In this document: positions 46,237 to 59,079 of the stretch, one piece after another | Layout: every line of letters begins with the position of its first letter | Numbering within the stretch: position 1 is the first letter of the stretch | The notes under the pieces: model-generated | What the model was told of the DNA's origin: nothing | Seen by the model: only the letters and a program-made list of their open reading frames with translations | Databases searched by the model: none | NCBI GenBank assembly: GCA_029959085.1 | Contig: JARWIR010000001.1 | Coordinates: forward strand, 71,362,899 to 71,426,898 | Source of the DNA: Nemophila menziesii | Lineage: Eukaryota > Streptophyta > Magnoliopsida > Boraginales > Hydrophyllaceae | Reading direction: 5' to 3' | Length of the DNA: 64,000 nt | Translations under genes and position numbers: made by a program

Positions 46237-47766
46237 TGATGTCTCTCTATTTTGTGATTGATTAATCTATACTTGAGACATCATTATTGGGTTATTTAGT
46301 TATTAATTTCGGCATTTTCCCCATTTAAATATACTTTGCACTTTCTTGTCTAGTTTTACGTGTTTTGATATTTTATGAGCTTTTGCACATAATTTGTGTG
46401 TTATTTGTGTAGCATTTAGATATATGGAAGCTATTACACCTAAGGAAACTGATTTGAATTTGAAAAGTAAAGGAAATCTCTTAGTCAAAGTAAAAAAGGA
46501 TAAGTTTGGATACATTTGGAAAGAAAAGAAGCTGCCAAAACTGCACATACATCCACTAATTAATTTACTACAGAAAATATATCTGGAATTAGGAAGATCT
46601 TTTTATATGAGCAGATAGATATTTCAAACGTGTTTGTTTTCATATAAAGAAATTCAAAATTCGATAAGTAACGAAGGAGATATGAACAAATCAAAATCTG
46701 CTAAGGTTTATCCCTTCCTACATGTTAGGAATACGAATTTTGGTAAGATCTGGACTCCTTAACTTGGGGATTACTCCTAATTAGACCAAGTGCCTATATA
46801 TATCCATTCCTACCTTAGAAGCATTATCCTTGGTCAGTCCTTAATCATCAAAAGAACAAGAGGAAGTTTACATCAAAAGAAGAGAAGATCAGAAGGAATT
46901 GGACAACATACCATGACTTTCCAATCCTTCAAATTTGTAATTTTTTTTCTTTCTTTCTCTAGTATGAACTAATTCTATTTAGCTTGATATTAGCATAATG
47001 GTATGAACCCTAGATTTGTTTTATATCTATTTTAATTTGGGATGTCTTTTACATTTAATTGAAATTTGTGTTGTTATCTCTATTTTTATGTGCTTTGATG
47101 TATTATCTGTAGTTCTTACAGTGGATAACGTATAGGATTACCTTAATAGTAGTTAGATGGTCACCCAGAAGGGGTGTCTAATTATTGGAACACCACATAA
47201 ACGTCTAGTGTGCGGTAGTGATCTTGAAGGGTTTACCTAACTAGATGGTCACTAGGGTTTGAGATTAACCATCGATCATTGCACAGGGTCCCCTTACCTA
47301 AGTGCCCTGGATATTGTAAGGTCGCCACCTAAGTCCACCCGCAAAGGGGTTAGGAGGAATATAGAATCCTGGCTATTGCATATCACACAATTCTCCCTTA
47401 CATAAATAGGTTATAACACAAGGCTAGTGGGGACTATTTTCTCGATCTAGAGCTAAACTCTCATACTACTTCTTTCTCTTTATTTATCTTCCTGTCTTTG
47501 TTTTATTTAGTTAATTGTTTAGAGTCTTCAAAACCAAACAAATATTCCAGAGTCCTTTATTTCCAACATATTATTCTTCTAGCTTTTTTATTTTCACTTT
47601 ATATTGCATAAGTTTTTCAAAAACTTTCGTAGTCTATGAGGAACAAATTCTACTTATCATTAAAACTTGCGTACGATATGTGATGCTTGCACTGAGTAAC
47701 GTGCTTCGATTAGGGCGTTAGTTGCATCTTTATTTATCATTATTTTATCACGCCCAAACCGACACC
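46237..47766 (+). repeat. Left LTR of element 1
   Basis: The LTR begins TGATGTCTCT and ends CGACACCA immediately before the primer site. It is about 1530 bp. It shares the GAGACATCAT inverted word near its start and the AGGGTCCCCTTACC block near 47285 with the other Athila-type LTRs in the window. Confidence 0.85.
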
Positions 47767-47772
47767 AAGTTT

Positions 47773-47790
47773 TTGGCGCCGCTACCGGGG
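47773..47790 (+). promoter_or_regulatory. tRNA-Asp-type primer binding site of element 1
   Basis: TGGCGCCGCTACCGGGGA lies six bases after the LTR. It is the Athila-type site complementary to the 3' end of tRNA-Asp. Confidence 0.85.
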
Positions 47791-47876
47791 ACTACATAGT
47801 TAGTCCTTGTGCATTTATTTCAGTCAGCTCTATTTTACGCTTTTGTTTTTAGTTTTGTTTATTTCAGGTTATTCAG

Positions 47877-49393
47877 ATGGAAAGTCCGAGAAATCTTGAT
47901 CTTCCCATCTCATTTAGAGTGAAACCTAGAGGAATCTGCACTCCAGAAATCCAAGCCGCTAAATTCAGGCCTTATCCAGGCATGATTGAACAATTTCCGA
48001 GTTATGGCCGATTTAGTGCTGTTTCTCATTAGGATCCAGTTCGTTATATTCAGAAATTCATGCAGATCTGTGATGCCTACATCATCAAGGGTGTTACACA
48101 GGAACAAATGTACTACGTTATGTTCCAATACTTTGTAACCCGGAAGTGTAAGTGATTGGTATGACTACCAACACCCTGATTCAATTCCAGATTGGGATCA
48201 GATCCAAGAAATATTCCTAAATTGATTCTATCCAATTAGTAGATGATTAAAAGATATTTTGGAGTTAGAACAATTTATGCAAGAAGAAGGGGAAAGTGTT
48301 GGTGAGACATGGTTACGTTTTAACGAAAAGAAAGCGAGGTGTCCATTCCACGTCTCCTCGCTAGAATATCAATTAACCATGTTCTATGGAGGACTCAACA
48401 GCGAGTCCAACGCAAAGGTAAAAAATTTGGGAGATGGACGTTTTGTGTTATTAGATCCAGAGAATGCTCGTATCATCATGGAAAGAGTTCTTGAGACTGA
48501 AAGAAGTTGGCCATTAGAATCAAAAAAAGAAGAAGATACCTTAGAAGCTCTAAGAATCGAAGAATTAAGTCAACAACTCAAAGAATTACAAGAACAATCA
48601 CGTTTAGAGAGCAGTTCTGTAGATCAGGTAAATCAAATACACACATCACCTTCATGTCCTGGTTGTGGAGAAAGAAATCATCCGTGAGTGAATTGCATTA
48701 ATAATCAAGCTTTGATTTCCTTCGTATCTCATCAAAGGTACCATTACTCGAATGACCCTTATCATCCTCCAGGAAGTCATGCTAATTACTATTCCTCACT
48801 GAATCCGAATTGGGTTGAAAATCAAGGTAACTATTATCCAACCCAGCCTTAAGATTATTATCAAGCTCAACCACAACCAATCTATCAACAAGTTCCAACT
48901 TATGAAGATAATTTTCAAGATCCACATTATAATTCGTATTCAACGCAACAAGATACATATGATCAACCTTCATCGCAACCTTCAGGTAACAGCTTGGACG
49001 AGAGTCTAGATAAATTCATGGAATATCTGAAGGAAAACATGAAGACAAGTCAAAAAAGATTTAAAGAAAAAGCAAAGGTTATTAATGAGCTCGAGAATAC
49101 ATTATCATAAATCGCTAGTTCCATACAAATAAGGCCAAAAGGGCAACTTCCCATCGATACTATCAACCCTCAGGATGATGCTTGTCATGTAGTTGAATTA
49201 AGAAGTGGAAAGCAATTACATCCACCAAGAGTGGAAGAAACAGAATTACCAAAAGAACCAACCTCTATTCCTGAAGAGGTGGTTGAAGAAGCTGTGGAAG
49301 ATAAAATTGAAGAGGTAATTGAATGAAAGAGTGTCTCTATAGAAAAGACACCTAAAAAGTGAACAATACACATCCTCCTCCACCAGTCCCATC
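47877..49393 (+). pseudogene. Gag of element 1, with stops and frameshifts
   Basis: From ATG 47877 the reading gives MESPRNLDLPISF, then DPVRYIQKFMQICDAYI after a stop at about 48030. Frameshifts lead into 48259-48687 with the Retrotrans_gag block (ETWLRFNEKKARCPFH, LTMFYGGLNSESNAKV) and the zinc knuckle CPGCGERNHP-VNC (CX2CX4HX4C), itself broken by a stop. A Tyr/Gln-rich region and a coiled coil follow. The VVELRSGKQL block before protease is readable near 49190-49220. The frame ends at the insertion of element 2. No protease is reached. Confidence 0.83.
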
Positions 49394-50968
49394 TGGTGTC
49401 TCCTAGTGTGTTATAAAATAACACCCCTAAATAGGAAAGACACGTATCGCAAGTGTACGGGTCGTCCAAGTAATATCCGGTAAATAGAAATTCGATCTCA
49501 GGGACGGACTGGATATGATTTAGATGTTATGTAATAAGTGTGGATAATTGTTATATGATGCGAAAAGTAAAATGGATAAATATTTGTTTTGGTTTTGTTT
49601 AAGGACTAAAATTCAATTAATATAAAATACTAAATTAACTAATGCAAATAAACGAGACGCAAGTAAATAAAATATGAGTAGACGCAAGGATGAGAAGTAG
49701 TACTTGAGTTTCGCAAGGGTTTCACCTAAATATATTCAATCAATGCTTTCGTTTAAGGGTCGAATTGGTAATTAATATTAGTCGGAATTCGAGTTTCTCC
49801 TAACCCCCGTCAGGGTGGACTTAGGAGCTATCATAGGATACTACAAACCCCGTCAGGGCGATTATAGGCTACATTTGAAGGTTCAAGTATTTTACCCAAT
49901 TGGCTATAAGATTAACTAAGTCCGTCAAGATCAATAATTTATATCTTACATTTATTACCTAGTTCAATAATTAAACCCCCCGTCAAGGTGATCATTACGC
50001 CATTATAATGATACCTTAATTACTAATTCCTATTTTTGATTCATGACTTCAAAGACAGTAAATAAATTAAGGATAATAGAACATACTAATTTACCCAACT
50101 CAAATTAAATCTTTCAATCCCAAATTCAAAAACATTAACTAAATAAATTAGGGTTCAACCCATTAAAGCGATTTTCAAGCACAAATGAAATTAGTTCATA
50201 ATTGAATGAAAAACTAAAGAAATAAAAATAAAGGAACTCATTGTTTTACAGAAAGAAAATAATAAAAGAACCTAATTAGAATTTGGATTTTGGCTGTGAT
50301 TTGGAGAAGATGATTTCTCCAGCTATTAGCTTCTTCCTTTTCTTAGCTTCTGACTTCTCTGACGTTCTGACTTTTGTAAATTGAGTTCTCTGTAAAAATA
50401 AAGTCAAAGGTCTATATATACTAATAAAATCGGTCTTGGGCTTTTATATAGTGGATTAGTGAAATATTAAATGCCCCAAGTCCACTCTTCAAATCATAAT
50501 CCCGTAACTGGTGTACACCCTTCACTAAAACGATTATAACTTTCTCAAATCAACTCCAAATTGACCCGTTCAACTTGCTAAATCTTCGTAACTCGATAAG
50601 GAACAAATTTACAACTCAGAGGCTGAATCCACATCGAACTAGTTTGAAATCAGCAATTACCATCAGCCTTCCAGATTTGCAGCTTCAACTTGCCAACTCT
50701 TCGGGATATTTCTTTCCGCCTTTGACTTCTTTACACGATCTAAGACTTTTATCCTTGATTCCTCTCCTTGCTAGCATTAAGAACCTACAAACTTGCACTA
50801 AAACAAACTATTTAACGTGCAAAAGCTTAATAAATGAAAAATACTAAAATCCAAGGAGGGAAAATGAAATATAACAAATTAACACTAAAAGTCTATCGAA
50901 TTAGTCAAATAATCACCCAAAATGATGTCTCCTAAGGGCATATAATTAGAACAGAAGAGGAGACATCA
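49394..50968 (-). repeat. 3' LTR of element 2 (minus strand)
   Basis: On the minus strand it begins TGATGTCTCC at 50968 and ends GGAGACACCA at 49394, about 1575 bp, close to the 1564 bp of element 3. A GTACACTTGCG word near its end matches element 3. The purine-rich GTTTGAGTTTGGGGTCA (minus strand) lies directly before it, as expected for a 3' LTR. The several short frames inside are not genes. Confidence 0.88.
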
Positions 50969-51952
50969 TGACCCCAAACTCAAACCTTTGTCGTCCCGAC
51001 AAAGTAAAATTAAAAACAATGGTCTAAGGTGAATGCAGAGATGCAGAAGCTAGTAAATACACCCAAAGCAACATTTAAAATGAATCTCATATAACAAACA
51101 TTAGGAATTAATATACACATACACTTATCATGCAAACTCAAACACAAATAATATCAATCTTAAATTAACTTCACAATGCTAGAAGATTACGCTTGTACTT
51201 ATATCATTATGATGGCTATAGGGTGTTCCTCGATCCTCATTCGCTTTGAACGCTCCACTTAGTATACTCCCTATTAGCTGAATTACAAACTCACTATGCA
51301 CCTATGAATAACGAGGACTTTATGGTTTTAGCGTAGACTTAGGGACGGTGTGGTATGTTTATTTGGTAAATTTGAAGTGAGATTTTGGCTCTCTCCTCAC
51401 TTACCATCAACAACTGTCCACAAGCTTGAGTTTACGCTCGAATAATGTTCTCGCTCATCCCATTTGATGCACTCTTTAGCATCTCCAAGTTAACCTAATA
51501 TAAACTAAGATGATTTCCAGAAATTTCCACTTTGCCGGGTAATTATTCTTTCTTTATTTTTTTTTCATTTCTTTTTTTTTGTACAGAAGCAAACCGGGTT
51601 CCCGGTTAGTGATGGCCGGGTTCCCGGTTTCTACTATATTGATTTTCGATTTCTCTCTTTTTTTTCTTTTTTTTTCTTTTTTTTTCAATCTCGACAAAGG
51701 GTTATAAATAATAATATCAACTAAAATTGTGCCTCAATACAAACACATAATATTCCCTCCCAATGTACTTTCCCGTAGATGGACCACCACCCCAAACTCA
51801 AGCTCAAGACAGGTCTCAGGATCGTGATTCAAGTGTGGGTCATATGGAAATGCCTAATAAACTAGGGGATATGGGCTTATATCGTAGCGACAAAAGAAAA
51901 GGCTTTGAGGCTCAATATTGGGCTAAGAAGGATAAAATTAATACAAGGGATA
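50969..51952 (-). other. 3' internal region of element 2
   Basis: This is non-coding sequence between the env-like ORF and the 3' LTR. It contains two ACCGGGTTCCCGGT-type inverted words (51593-51606 and around 51617-51629) and T-rich tracts. It ends at GGATA (51948-51952), the target copy for element 3. Confidence 0.8.
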
Positions 51953-53516
51953 TGATGTCTCCTTAATTTTTCTTATTTTCGACCCTTAGGAGACATCATT
52001 TTTTATGTTTAATTGAATATTTTTATAGACTTTTGAGTTAAAACTGCAATAATCCGGAATTCCTATTTTATTTCTAGTATTTTTGATTTATTAAACTTTT
52101 GCGCGTAATCTTGTGTATTTTAGTGAAAAGTTTGTAGGTTTTGAATATTAGCTAGGAATGGAATCCGAGAGAAGAGTCAAAGATCAAGAGATAGAGTCAA
52201 GACTTGAAGAGAAATCCCGAAGAAGTTGTTTTTAGAGCTGCAAATCTGTTTTCCAGGCCAAAGATTGCGGATTTCGAGGTGTTTAAGAGCTGATTTAGCC
52301 GCTGACCTTTGAAGAGACAACATTCCTTATCGAGTTACGGAAATTTAGCAACTGATTTCAGGTCAATCGGAGTTGTAACGAAGCGGGAAAAGCCGTTTTA
52401 GTGAAGGTGTATCAGCAGTTACGGGATTTTGGGCTTAGAATTTGGGCTTGGACATTTAATTAGTGTTTTATTATTAGGTCCAAGCCCTAATCCGTTTTTC
52501 CTCTTATAAAAGGAGTCTTGGACTTCTATTTTTTCTGACAATTCATTCTTTACAATTAAAAACATCAGAGAGAAGCAACAGAAGGAAGAAAGAAAAAGCT
52601 GCAAGAGCTGGAGAGGGTCTATATCTCCGTTCTCAGTCATTCCTATTCCGGAAATTAGGTTTCTTTTATCTTTTATTTGTAAGACAATATGAATTCCTTT
52701 ACATTTAATTTAGTTTTCGTTTTAATTAGTATGAGCTAAACATTTATTAGTGCTTGAGAATGCTTTATGGGTGAATCCCAATTCTATTGAATTTCATGTC
52801 TAGAATTTGGGTTTCTGTTAATTAAATCGAATTGGGTCTTTTACATTTTTCTTTAATTTGTGCTTATTTACTATTGACCTGATCAATTAATAATAGGGCT
52901 TAGTATCTAGGCTATTCCAATTAGTGGCGATTGGATCACCTTGACGGGGGGTTTAGGTACAGAAATAATTACAAAATATAAAACATAAACTATTTGACTT
53001 TGACGAGCGTAGTTAATTTTATGGCCAATGAGGTAATTTAGCTTAATCATTCGAAAGTGGATCATATTTACCCTGACGGGACTAGTGACACTCTAGAATA
53101 GCCTTGTAGTCCACCCTGACGGGGGTACAAGGATTATTGAATCCCGACCAATGTCAATTGACCAATTTGACCCTTAAACAGAATAGGTTATGAAATAGAA
53201 TTCGGAGGATCCCCTGCGTTCTCAAGTGCTATCTTCTCATACTGTGTTTTACTCTTATTTACTTGCGTTTTACTATTTATTTGCATTTTATAATTAGTCT
53301 TTCATTAATTAGAATTAATACAAAAAACCAAATCAATCATTATTTCTTTACTTGTTTTCATAAGTGCAACCATTCATTACTTGATGAACATTGTAGTTAA
53401 CCAAACCGTCCCTGCGAACGATCCTAGAATCATTATTACTACTTGGGACAACCGTACACTTGCGGTTGTGGTTCGATTACATTTGCATTTATTTTAGAAC
53501 ACACAAAGGACCACCA
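51953..53516 (+). repeat. Left LTR of element 3
   Basis: It begins TGATGTCTCC, contains a TATA box (CTTATAAAAGG at 52503-52513), and ends GGACCACCA. Transcription should start about 30 bases after the TATA box, within the CTTGGACTTC region. It is nearly identical to 59080-60643. Confidence 0.95.
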
Positions 53517-53522
53517 AGTTTT

Positions 53523-53540
53523 TGGCGCCGCTGCCGGGGA
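53523..53540 (+). promoter_or_regulatory. tRNA-Asp-type primer binding site of element 3
   Basis: TGGCGCCGCTGCCGGGGA lies six bases after the left LTR. It differs from element 1 at one position. Confidence 0.9.
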
Positions 53541-53650
53541 CGGTAGCGTGTGACCACGGTGTTTATCCTTTAGTGATAGTTGCATTTATTTTTATTTCAG
53601 TTTTACGCTTTTTGTTTGTTCATTTCTTTTCAGGTTTTTAGGTTTGGTGT

Positions 53651-56454
53651 ATGCGAAGAAGACTCTTTAAGGATCTTGAGCCATCACCTCCGATCCTTAA
53701 TAATCCGGAATCATTAATCAGACTTGCTAACAAGAGAAGGAAAGAACAAGAAGCCTTAGAAGTAGAAGAATTAATTAACAGAATGGAGAACATTAATATT
53801 CAGAATCAACAAAACAATAACGGACAAGCTCAGATAGTGATTAATCAAGATCCTTGGTTTGTTAATGGTCCGGAAGAAGTTCCTTTGCGTGCTCCTGCTC
53901 TAGGAGTAGGTGCTCCAAATATAGATGTTCCGAGGTTTCGTCCAGATTCGGGTATGTTAGCTCAATTCCAAAATTTTGGAAATTTTCGTGGTAGAGCTGG
54001 AGAAGATCCTATTCGAGCAGTACAGAAATTCAAGCAGATATGTGATTCTTACATCACACAAGGAGTTTCAAAAGAACAAATGTATTTTGATGTGTTTAAA
54101 TTTTTCGTTATTGATGGAGCGAGTGAATGGCACGATACACAAGATCCTACGAAGATAACAAATTGAGACCAATTAGAAACTGCTTTCTTTGAGAGGTATT
54201 ACCCAAGTAACATGAGGTTAGATGATCAACTTGAATTAACACATTTCCGTCAAGAATATGATGAAACTTTGGATAAAAGCTGGACAAGATTTCAGATGTG
54301 TTTACGAAGAGTTCCCGATCATGGCTTTACAGAACAACAACAGCTAAAAATCTTTTACAAAGGCCTTGATGGAACTTCAAGAGAAAAATTGGATTTGCTA
54401 TGTGGTGCGGGATTCCTTCAAGTTCAACCCGTTCATGCAAAAATCATCTTGGAAAGAACAGTAAAGAATGAAGTTGGGTAGAATACCGTAAGAACACCAG
54501 TTAGAGGAGGAGTTAATAATGTCAATATTGAAGAAAAGTTCAACTCCTTAGAGACAAAGATTCAATCCACACTTGAACAACAATTGAGACAACTTACCCT
54601 AGCCGTGAAAGAAGGTTTTTCAAACAAAAGAGGTGAGGTAAAGGTTGCACAAGAGGTGTATGGATGTGAGTATTGCGGTGTTAATGATCATAGTTGGGAA
54701 AATTGTCAAAATAATCAAGAATCCGTGATGTTTGTCTCCAACAGAGGTAACTTTAATTCGAATGGTAATGGATATCAACCTAACAGAAACCATCCTGGGT
54801 TTCAATATTCAAATCCTAGTGGGGCAGCCAATCCTACATATGCGTATCAGCCTCATCCCCAAGGTAACAATTTCAATCCAAGACCACAAAATAATTATCA
54901 AGGAGGACAGAATCAAGGAAATTATGTTCAGAGACAAGCTCCTTAAGATAGTTATAATGAAACCATGAACCAAAAGGCCTTACCTGCCCATCCACAAGAA
55001 GGTGTAGTTACCCTTCAGAAAACCGTAGAAAGTTTAATTGCTCTTCAGACGCAAGCTATGGAACGTCAACAAGCATCTGACGCAAACATGAAGTTATTAC
55101 AGAATCAGATAAATCAAATTAATAAACAACCGAATCAACGTCCACAAGGGCAACTCCCTAGCGATACTGAAAATCTGATCCAAATCGAAGATTGTAAAAT
55201 CATCTCTCTCAGAAGTGGTAAAAACCTTTCTCCACCTCCTTTTCCTGTTATGAAAGAGAAGGAAGTTGCTAGAAAAGAAAAAGAGGTGGTGAATGAAGAT
55301 AAAGAAGTTGAAGTGGAAGAAGTGGAGAGGTCTAGTGAAGTTCCGAAAAAGAAAGATGATACTATAATAAACCGTCCCCTCCACCATTTCCATCGAGAGT
55401 TCAAAAGAAGAGTGATATGGCTGATTATCAAAAATTATTTAACAAGGTAAGAGGTCTTAGCATAAATATTCCGTTGCTAGAAGCTGTTCGAGATGTACCC
55501 AAGTATGCTAAGTTTTTGAAAAGATCTCTCACTAACAAAAGGCCGTATTGTGATAATGAGATGATTGGTCTTCCTGAAGAATGTAGTGCCATTTGTCAAA
55601 GTAAGTTACCTCCAAAGTTAGTTGATCCTGGGAGTTTCACAATTCCGATCTCGATTGGAGAAGAATGGAAAGGTAAGGCACAATGTGATTTGGGTGCAAG
55701 CATCAATATTATGCCCAAATTGATCTTTGATAAGCTTAATATCAAAGCAAGACCCACTTCTATGGTCTTGCAAATGGCGGATCGATCTCTTGCACATCCG
55801 GAAGGCCGAATCGAAGATGTCCTCGTTGAGGCAGGTACGTTAATTTTTCCCGCTGATTTCGTTATACTTGATTACGACGCGGATAGGAATGTCCCCATCA
55901 TTTTGGGAAGACCTTTCCTAGACATGGGGCGTACCTTGATTGATGTAGAAAACGGAGAAATGATTATGAGAATCCAATACGAGGAAATGAAGTTTAATGT
56001 GTTTAGACCTATGAAGCTTCCGGATTCCAAGGAAGAATGTTTTCGTATAGATGTAATTGAACCGGTAAGAAAAGTGCCAATTAATATCGTGGACATTTTA
56101 GGAGTGGAGGAGAAAGAGCCACGAAAGAAACCACCAATTAAAGCTCCTCCATACCCTAAAAATCCACAACTCAATCATGCGAAGGAGAAAGAGAAAGCAC
56201 GTGCCTCGAAGATTCCGAAGGAACCTAAGAAGGAAAGAAAGAAAAAGGGGTTCAAAGTAGGTGAAGAAGTAGCTATGAAGAAACCAAACCCCCCTCCAAA
56301 GGTACGTGAACCAAAAAGTTCTTGGCTAGGACCATTCATGGTCACGAAGGTTATCTCAGACAAACTAGTGGGAATAAAAGCTAAAGGATGCAAATTTCGA
56401 GTTGCTAATATTGACAACCTCACTCACTGCTGGGGAGGTTATGTGAATGACTAA
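53651..56454 (+). pseudogene. Gag-protease of element 3, with three nonsense codons and one frameshift
   Basis: One frame runs from ATG 53651 through 55450, broken by TGA at 54164, TAG at 54479 and TAA at 54944. A one-base shift in a C-run near 55375 moves the reading to the frame ending at TAA/TGA near 56454. Gag features are DPIRAVQKFKQICDSYI, LELTHFRQEYDE, SWTRFQMCLRRVPDHGF and the zinc knuckle CEYCGVNDHSWENC (CX2CX4HX4C). The linker is Asn/Gln-rich. Protease has AQCDLGASINIMPKLIFDKL, where DLG replaces the usual DTG/DSG as in other Athila elements, and NVPIILGRPFLDMGRTLIDV. The reading then passes a Lys-rich linker into SSWLGPFMVTKVI and FRVANIDNLTHCWGGY, the integrase C-terminus. No reverse transcriptase residues remain. 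Confidence 0.88.
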
Positions 56455-59079
56455 TGAATGAGGTAACCCGTCGAGCTTAACGACGTTAAACAAAAGCCAT
56501 TTCTTGTATATTAGTTTAAGTTTTTATTTTTCGTAGTTTAAATTTGTTTGATTTTCGTTAATTTAGTGTTTATTAGTAAGAAATGAGGAAGGGTAGTTGT
56601 TTTTGATGATTTCAGGGGAAAAAAGGTCATGAGTTTGGGGTCGAAAGGGCGAAAATAGAGGAAAAATTTGTGGTGTTCCAGGGGTAAACCGGGTACCCGC
56701 ATTTGCAAATGCGGGTACCCAGTTTCGAAAGCTAAAAATTCCAACTTTCTGACCCAGCGTTTTGGGTCTTGCGTCTTGACTGCGTCACACCCGCGTCATC
56801 ATTCGCGCCATCGACGAAAACCGGGTACCCGCATTTTGCAAATGCGGGAACCCGCTTTTGGTGCTGTATCCCAGGTATCAAAACTTCGGAAGATCATAAC
56901 TTGACGCTCGGAGGTCGGAATTAACTTTTTCTTGAGCCTAAACCGCATAACTTTTCGAGCTCTATCCAATGGTGAAGTAAAAAATTTCGTATGAACAGCT
57001 AAAAGTTTCTGACCCAGCGTTTTGAGACCCGCCATTAGTTGCGTCTCGTGGTTGCGTCTCCACTTAACACCATTAATGACGAACCAAAGCTCCAAAAACA
57101 CTCAAATTTCATCATCAAAACAACATTATACCACCAATCTTTCCCTCTAAACATCATCCAAGCTCTCAAGCATACCATAAATCTTCCAAAATACCAAAGA
57201 TTCACACTTTAATCCAAAATTTTCTTTCACTAAAGCTAAAGTTTATCCGTTAAACCTTTCCCAAACCTTGAAATATCCATGACCCAGCTCTAAACAATCC
57301 ATAATTCATATCCAAACCTTCAAGAACACTAAAATCACAATTTTTATCCAAAACTCTTGAGAGTTCTTGAAGCTTTTAGTTTGGGGTCATCCGAGATGAC
57401 CATGAAGGTTGGAAAAGGTACGAAGAACATGATGAAGAAAGAGAATTGGATATAGAGGGAAGATTTTGATAGAGGAGATGAAGCTTAGAGGGCAAGTAAT
57501 AAATGAAAACGTGGGAAATTTGAAGAAGTTCGAGGTGATGAAGAACACTTTAAACGCAACCATTAATGGAGAAGAATTCAAAACCTCGACCTGGACACAA
57601 CATTAACAACCAGCCTCGCGCTGGTTAAGATACGTTTTCTAATCCTTCCTTTTTAGTGTAAATTATTTTATTGCTTTGAGTCTTTTCGAGTCGTGGGGAC
57701 ACGACTCATTTTTGAGTTTGGGTGGGGTTCGTTGCCTCATCCCAGTTTTCATGTGTTATATGTTTTATTTGCTTTCAATAAAATAATTTTCGGAGTTGCT
57801 TTTGACTGTAGAAGATTTTAAATGTCCCTTTAAGCATACTTTTGATGAATTAATGATAGTAAATAGTGGAATTTAGGGAATCATATAAAATGCACTTAGA
57901 ATTGCATGCGAACATAGGTAATTGATAGGAAAAATTAATGAACAATGCAAATGAAGTAAGGTTGTACTTAAGGAATATGTTTGGTGTGTAGAACGTGAAA
58001 TCCTAATTAGTAGAGAACCCACCTAGATATGAACTAAAAACGAACTATGTACTTAGGAAAATGATAGGGGCAGTTCTTTGTTAGCCATTTGAAGCTTTTT
58101 AGCTTGCTATCCCTTATTATAATTTTATCCGTCTTAGCCCAATCTTGAGCCTTAAGCCTTTTCTTTTGTAGACACGATATAAACCCATTATCCTTTAGAT
58201 TATTAGGCATGACCAAATGACCCGCACTTGAATCACGATCCTGAGACTTGTCTCGAGCTTGAGTTTGGGGTGGAGGGTCCACATTTGGGAATTTACATTG
58301 GGAAGGGATTATTATGTGTTTGTATTGAGGCACAAAAATAAAAGATGATATCATTATTTGTAACCCTTTGCCGGGATTTGAGAGAAAAAGAAAAAATAAA
58401 TTAATTATAAGAGACATGACCTTTCACATCAAAATGACGGTCATGGGTATCTTGTATAAAAAAAAAGAAATGAAAAAGAAAATAAAAAGAAAGAATAAAA
58501 TAAACCAGCAAAGTGGAATATTTTTGGAAATCCTCTTAGTTTTACTTGGGTTGACATGGGGACACAACATTAGTGCGTTAAATGGGTGAGTGAGAACTTT
58601 TTTGAGCGTAAAATCAAGCTCGAGGACATTGTTGATGGTAAGTGAGGAGAGAGCCAAAAGCTCACTTCAAATTTACCAAATATACATCCATACCGTCCTT
58701 AAGCCATTATTAAAACCGTAAAGACCTCGTGATTCCTAAGTTCATAGTGAATTTATGATTCTGTTGATAGGGAATGTATTAGGTGGAGCGTTCAAAGCGA
58801 TTTAGGATTGAGGAACAACCTATAGCCAACATAAAGATATAAGTACAAGTGTAATCTTCAAGCATTGCTAATTTAATTTTATGATTGAGATTATTTATAT
58901 TCGATGTTGCATGATAAGTGTATGTATATATTAATTCCTAGAGTTTGTCTATATGAGATTTGTCTTAAGAATTGCTTTAGGTGTATTTGCTAGCTTCTAT
59001 TTGTTCTTGCGTTCACTTCTACCCCTTATTTTATTTTGTTTTGCTTTGTCGGAACGACAAAGGTTTGAGTTGGGGGTCT
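56455..59079 (+). other. 3' non-coding region of element 3 with palindromes and env-like ORF stub
   Basis: This region aligns with element 2 in reverse, about 63390-60649 and 51947-50970. It holds a perfect 30-bp palindrome at 56691-56720 and an imperfect copy at 56821-56853. The stretch 57390-57630 looks like the C-terminal remnant of the env-like ORF preserved in element 2 (EMTMKVGKG and a decayed end), so most of that ORF has been deleted. Short frames of 60-130 codons on both strands show no domain. Confidence 0.75.
59062..59079 (+). promoter_or_regulatory. Purine-rich tract before the right LTR of element 3
   Basis: GGTTTGAGTTGGGGGTCT directly precedes the right LTR. It is the expected plus-strand primer position and matches the tract before the element 2 LTR. 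Confidence 0.75.

Larger units (their letters stand above)
46237..49393 (+). mobile_element. Nested element 1: Athila-like gypsy element, left part
   Basis: The element consists of a left LTR (46237-47766), an Asp-type primer site and a decayed gag, and is interrupted at 49394 by the 3' LTR of element 2. Its reading breaks off in a Pro-rich stretch (HILLHQSHL in one frame). The remainder, including pol and the right LTR, would lie beyond the right edge of the window. The bases before the LTR are CTTTG; the matching target copy is not visible here. Confidence 0.85.

Noticed and set aside
49440..53140. Regularly spaced CCCCGTCAGGG/CCTGACGGGG words as a CRISPR-like or regulatory array
   Set aside because: They are part of the LTR sequence shared by elements 2 and 3, with irregular spacing and no spacer structure.
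55097..56423. Minus-strand frames of 82-100 codons
   Set aside because: They are antisense shadows of the element 3 gag-protease reading frame.
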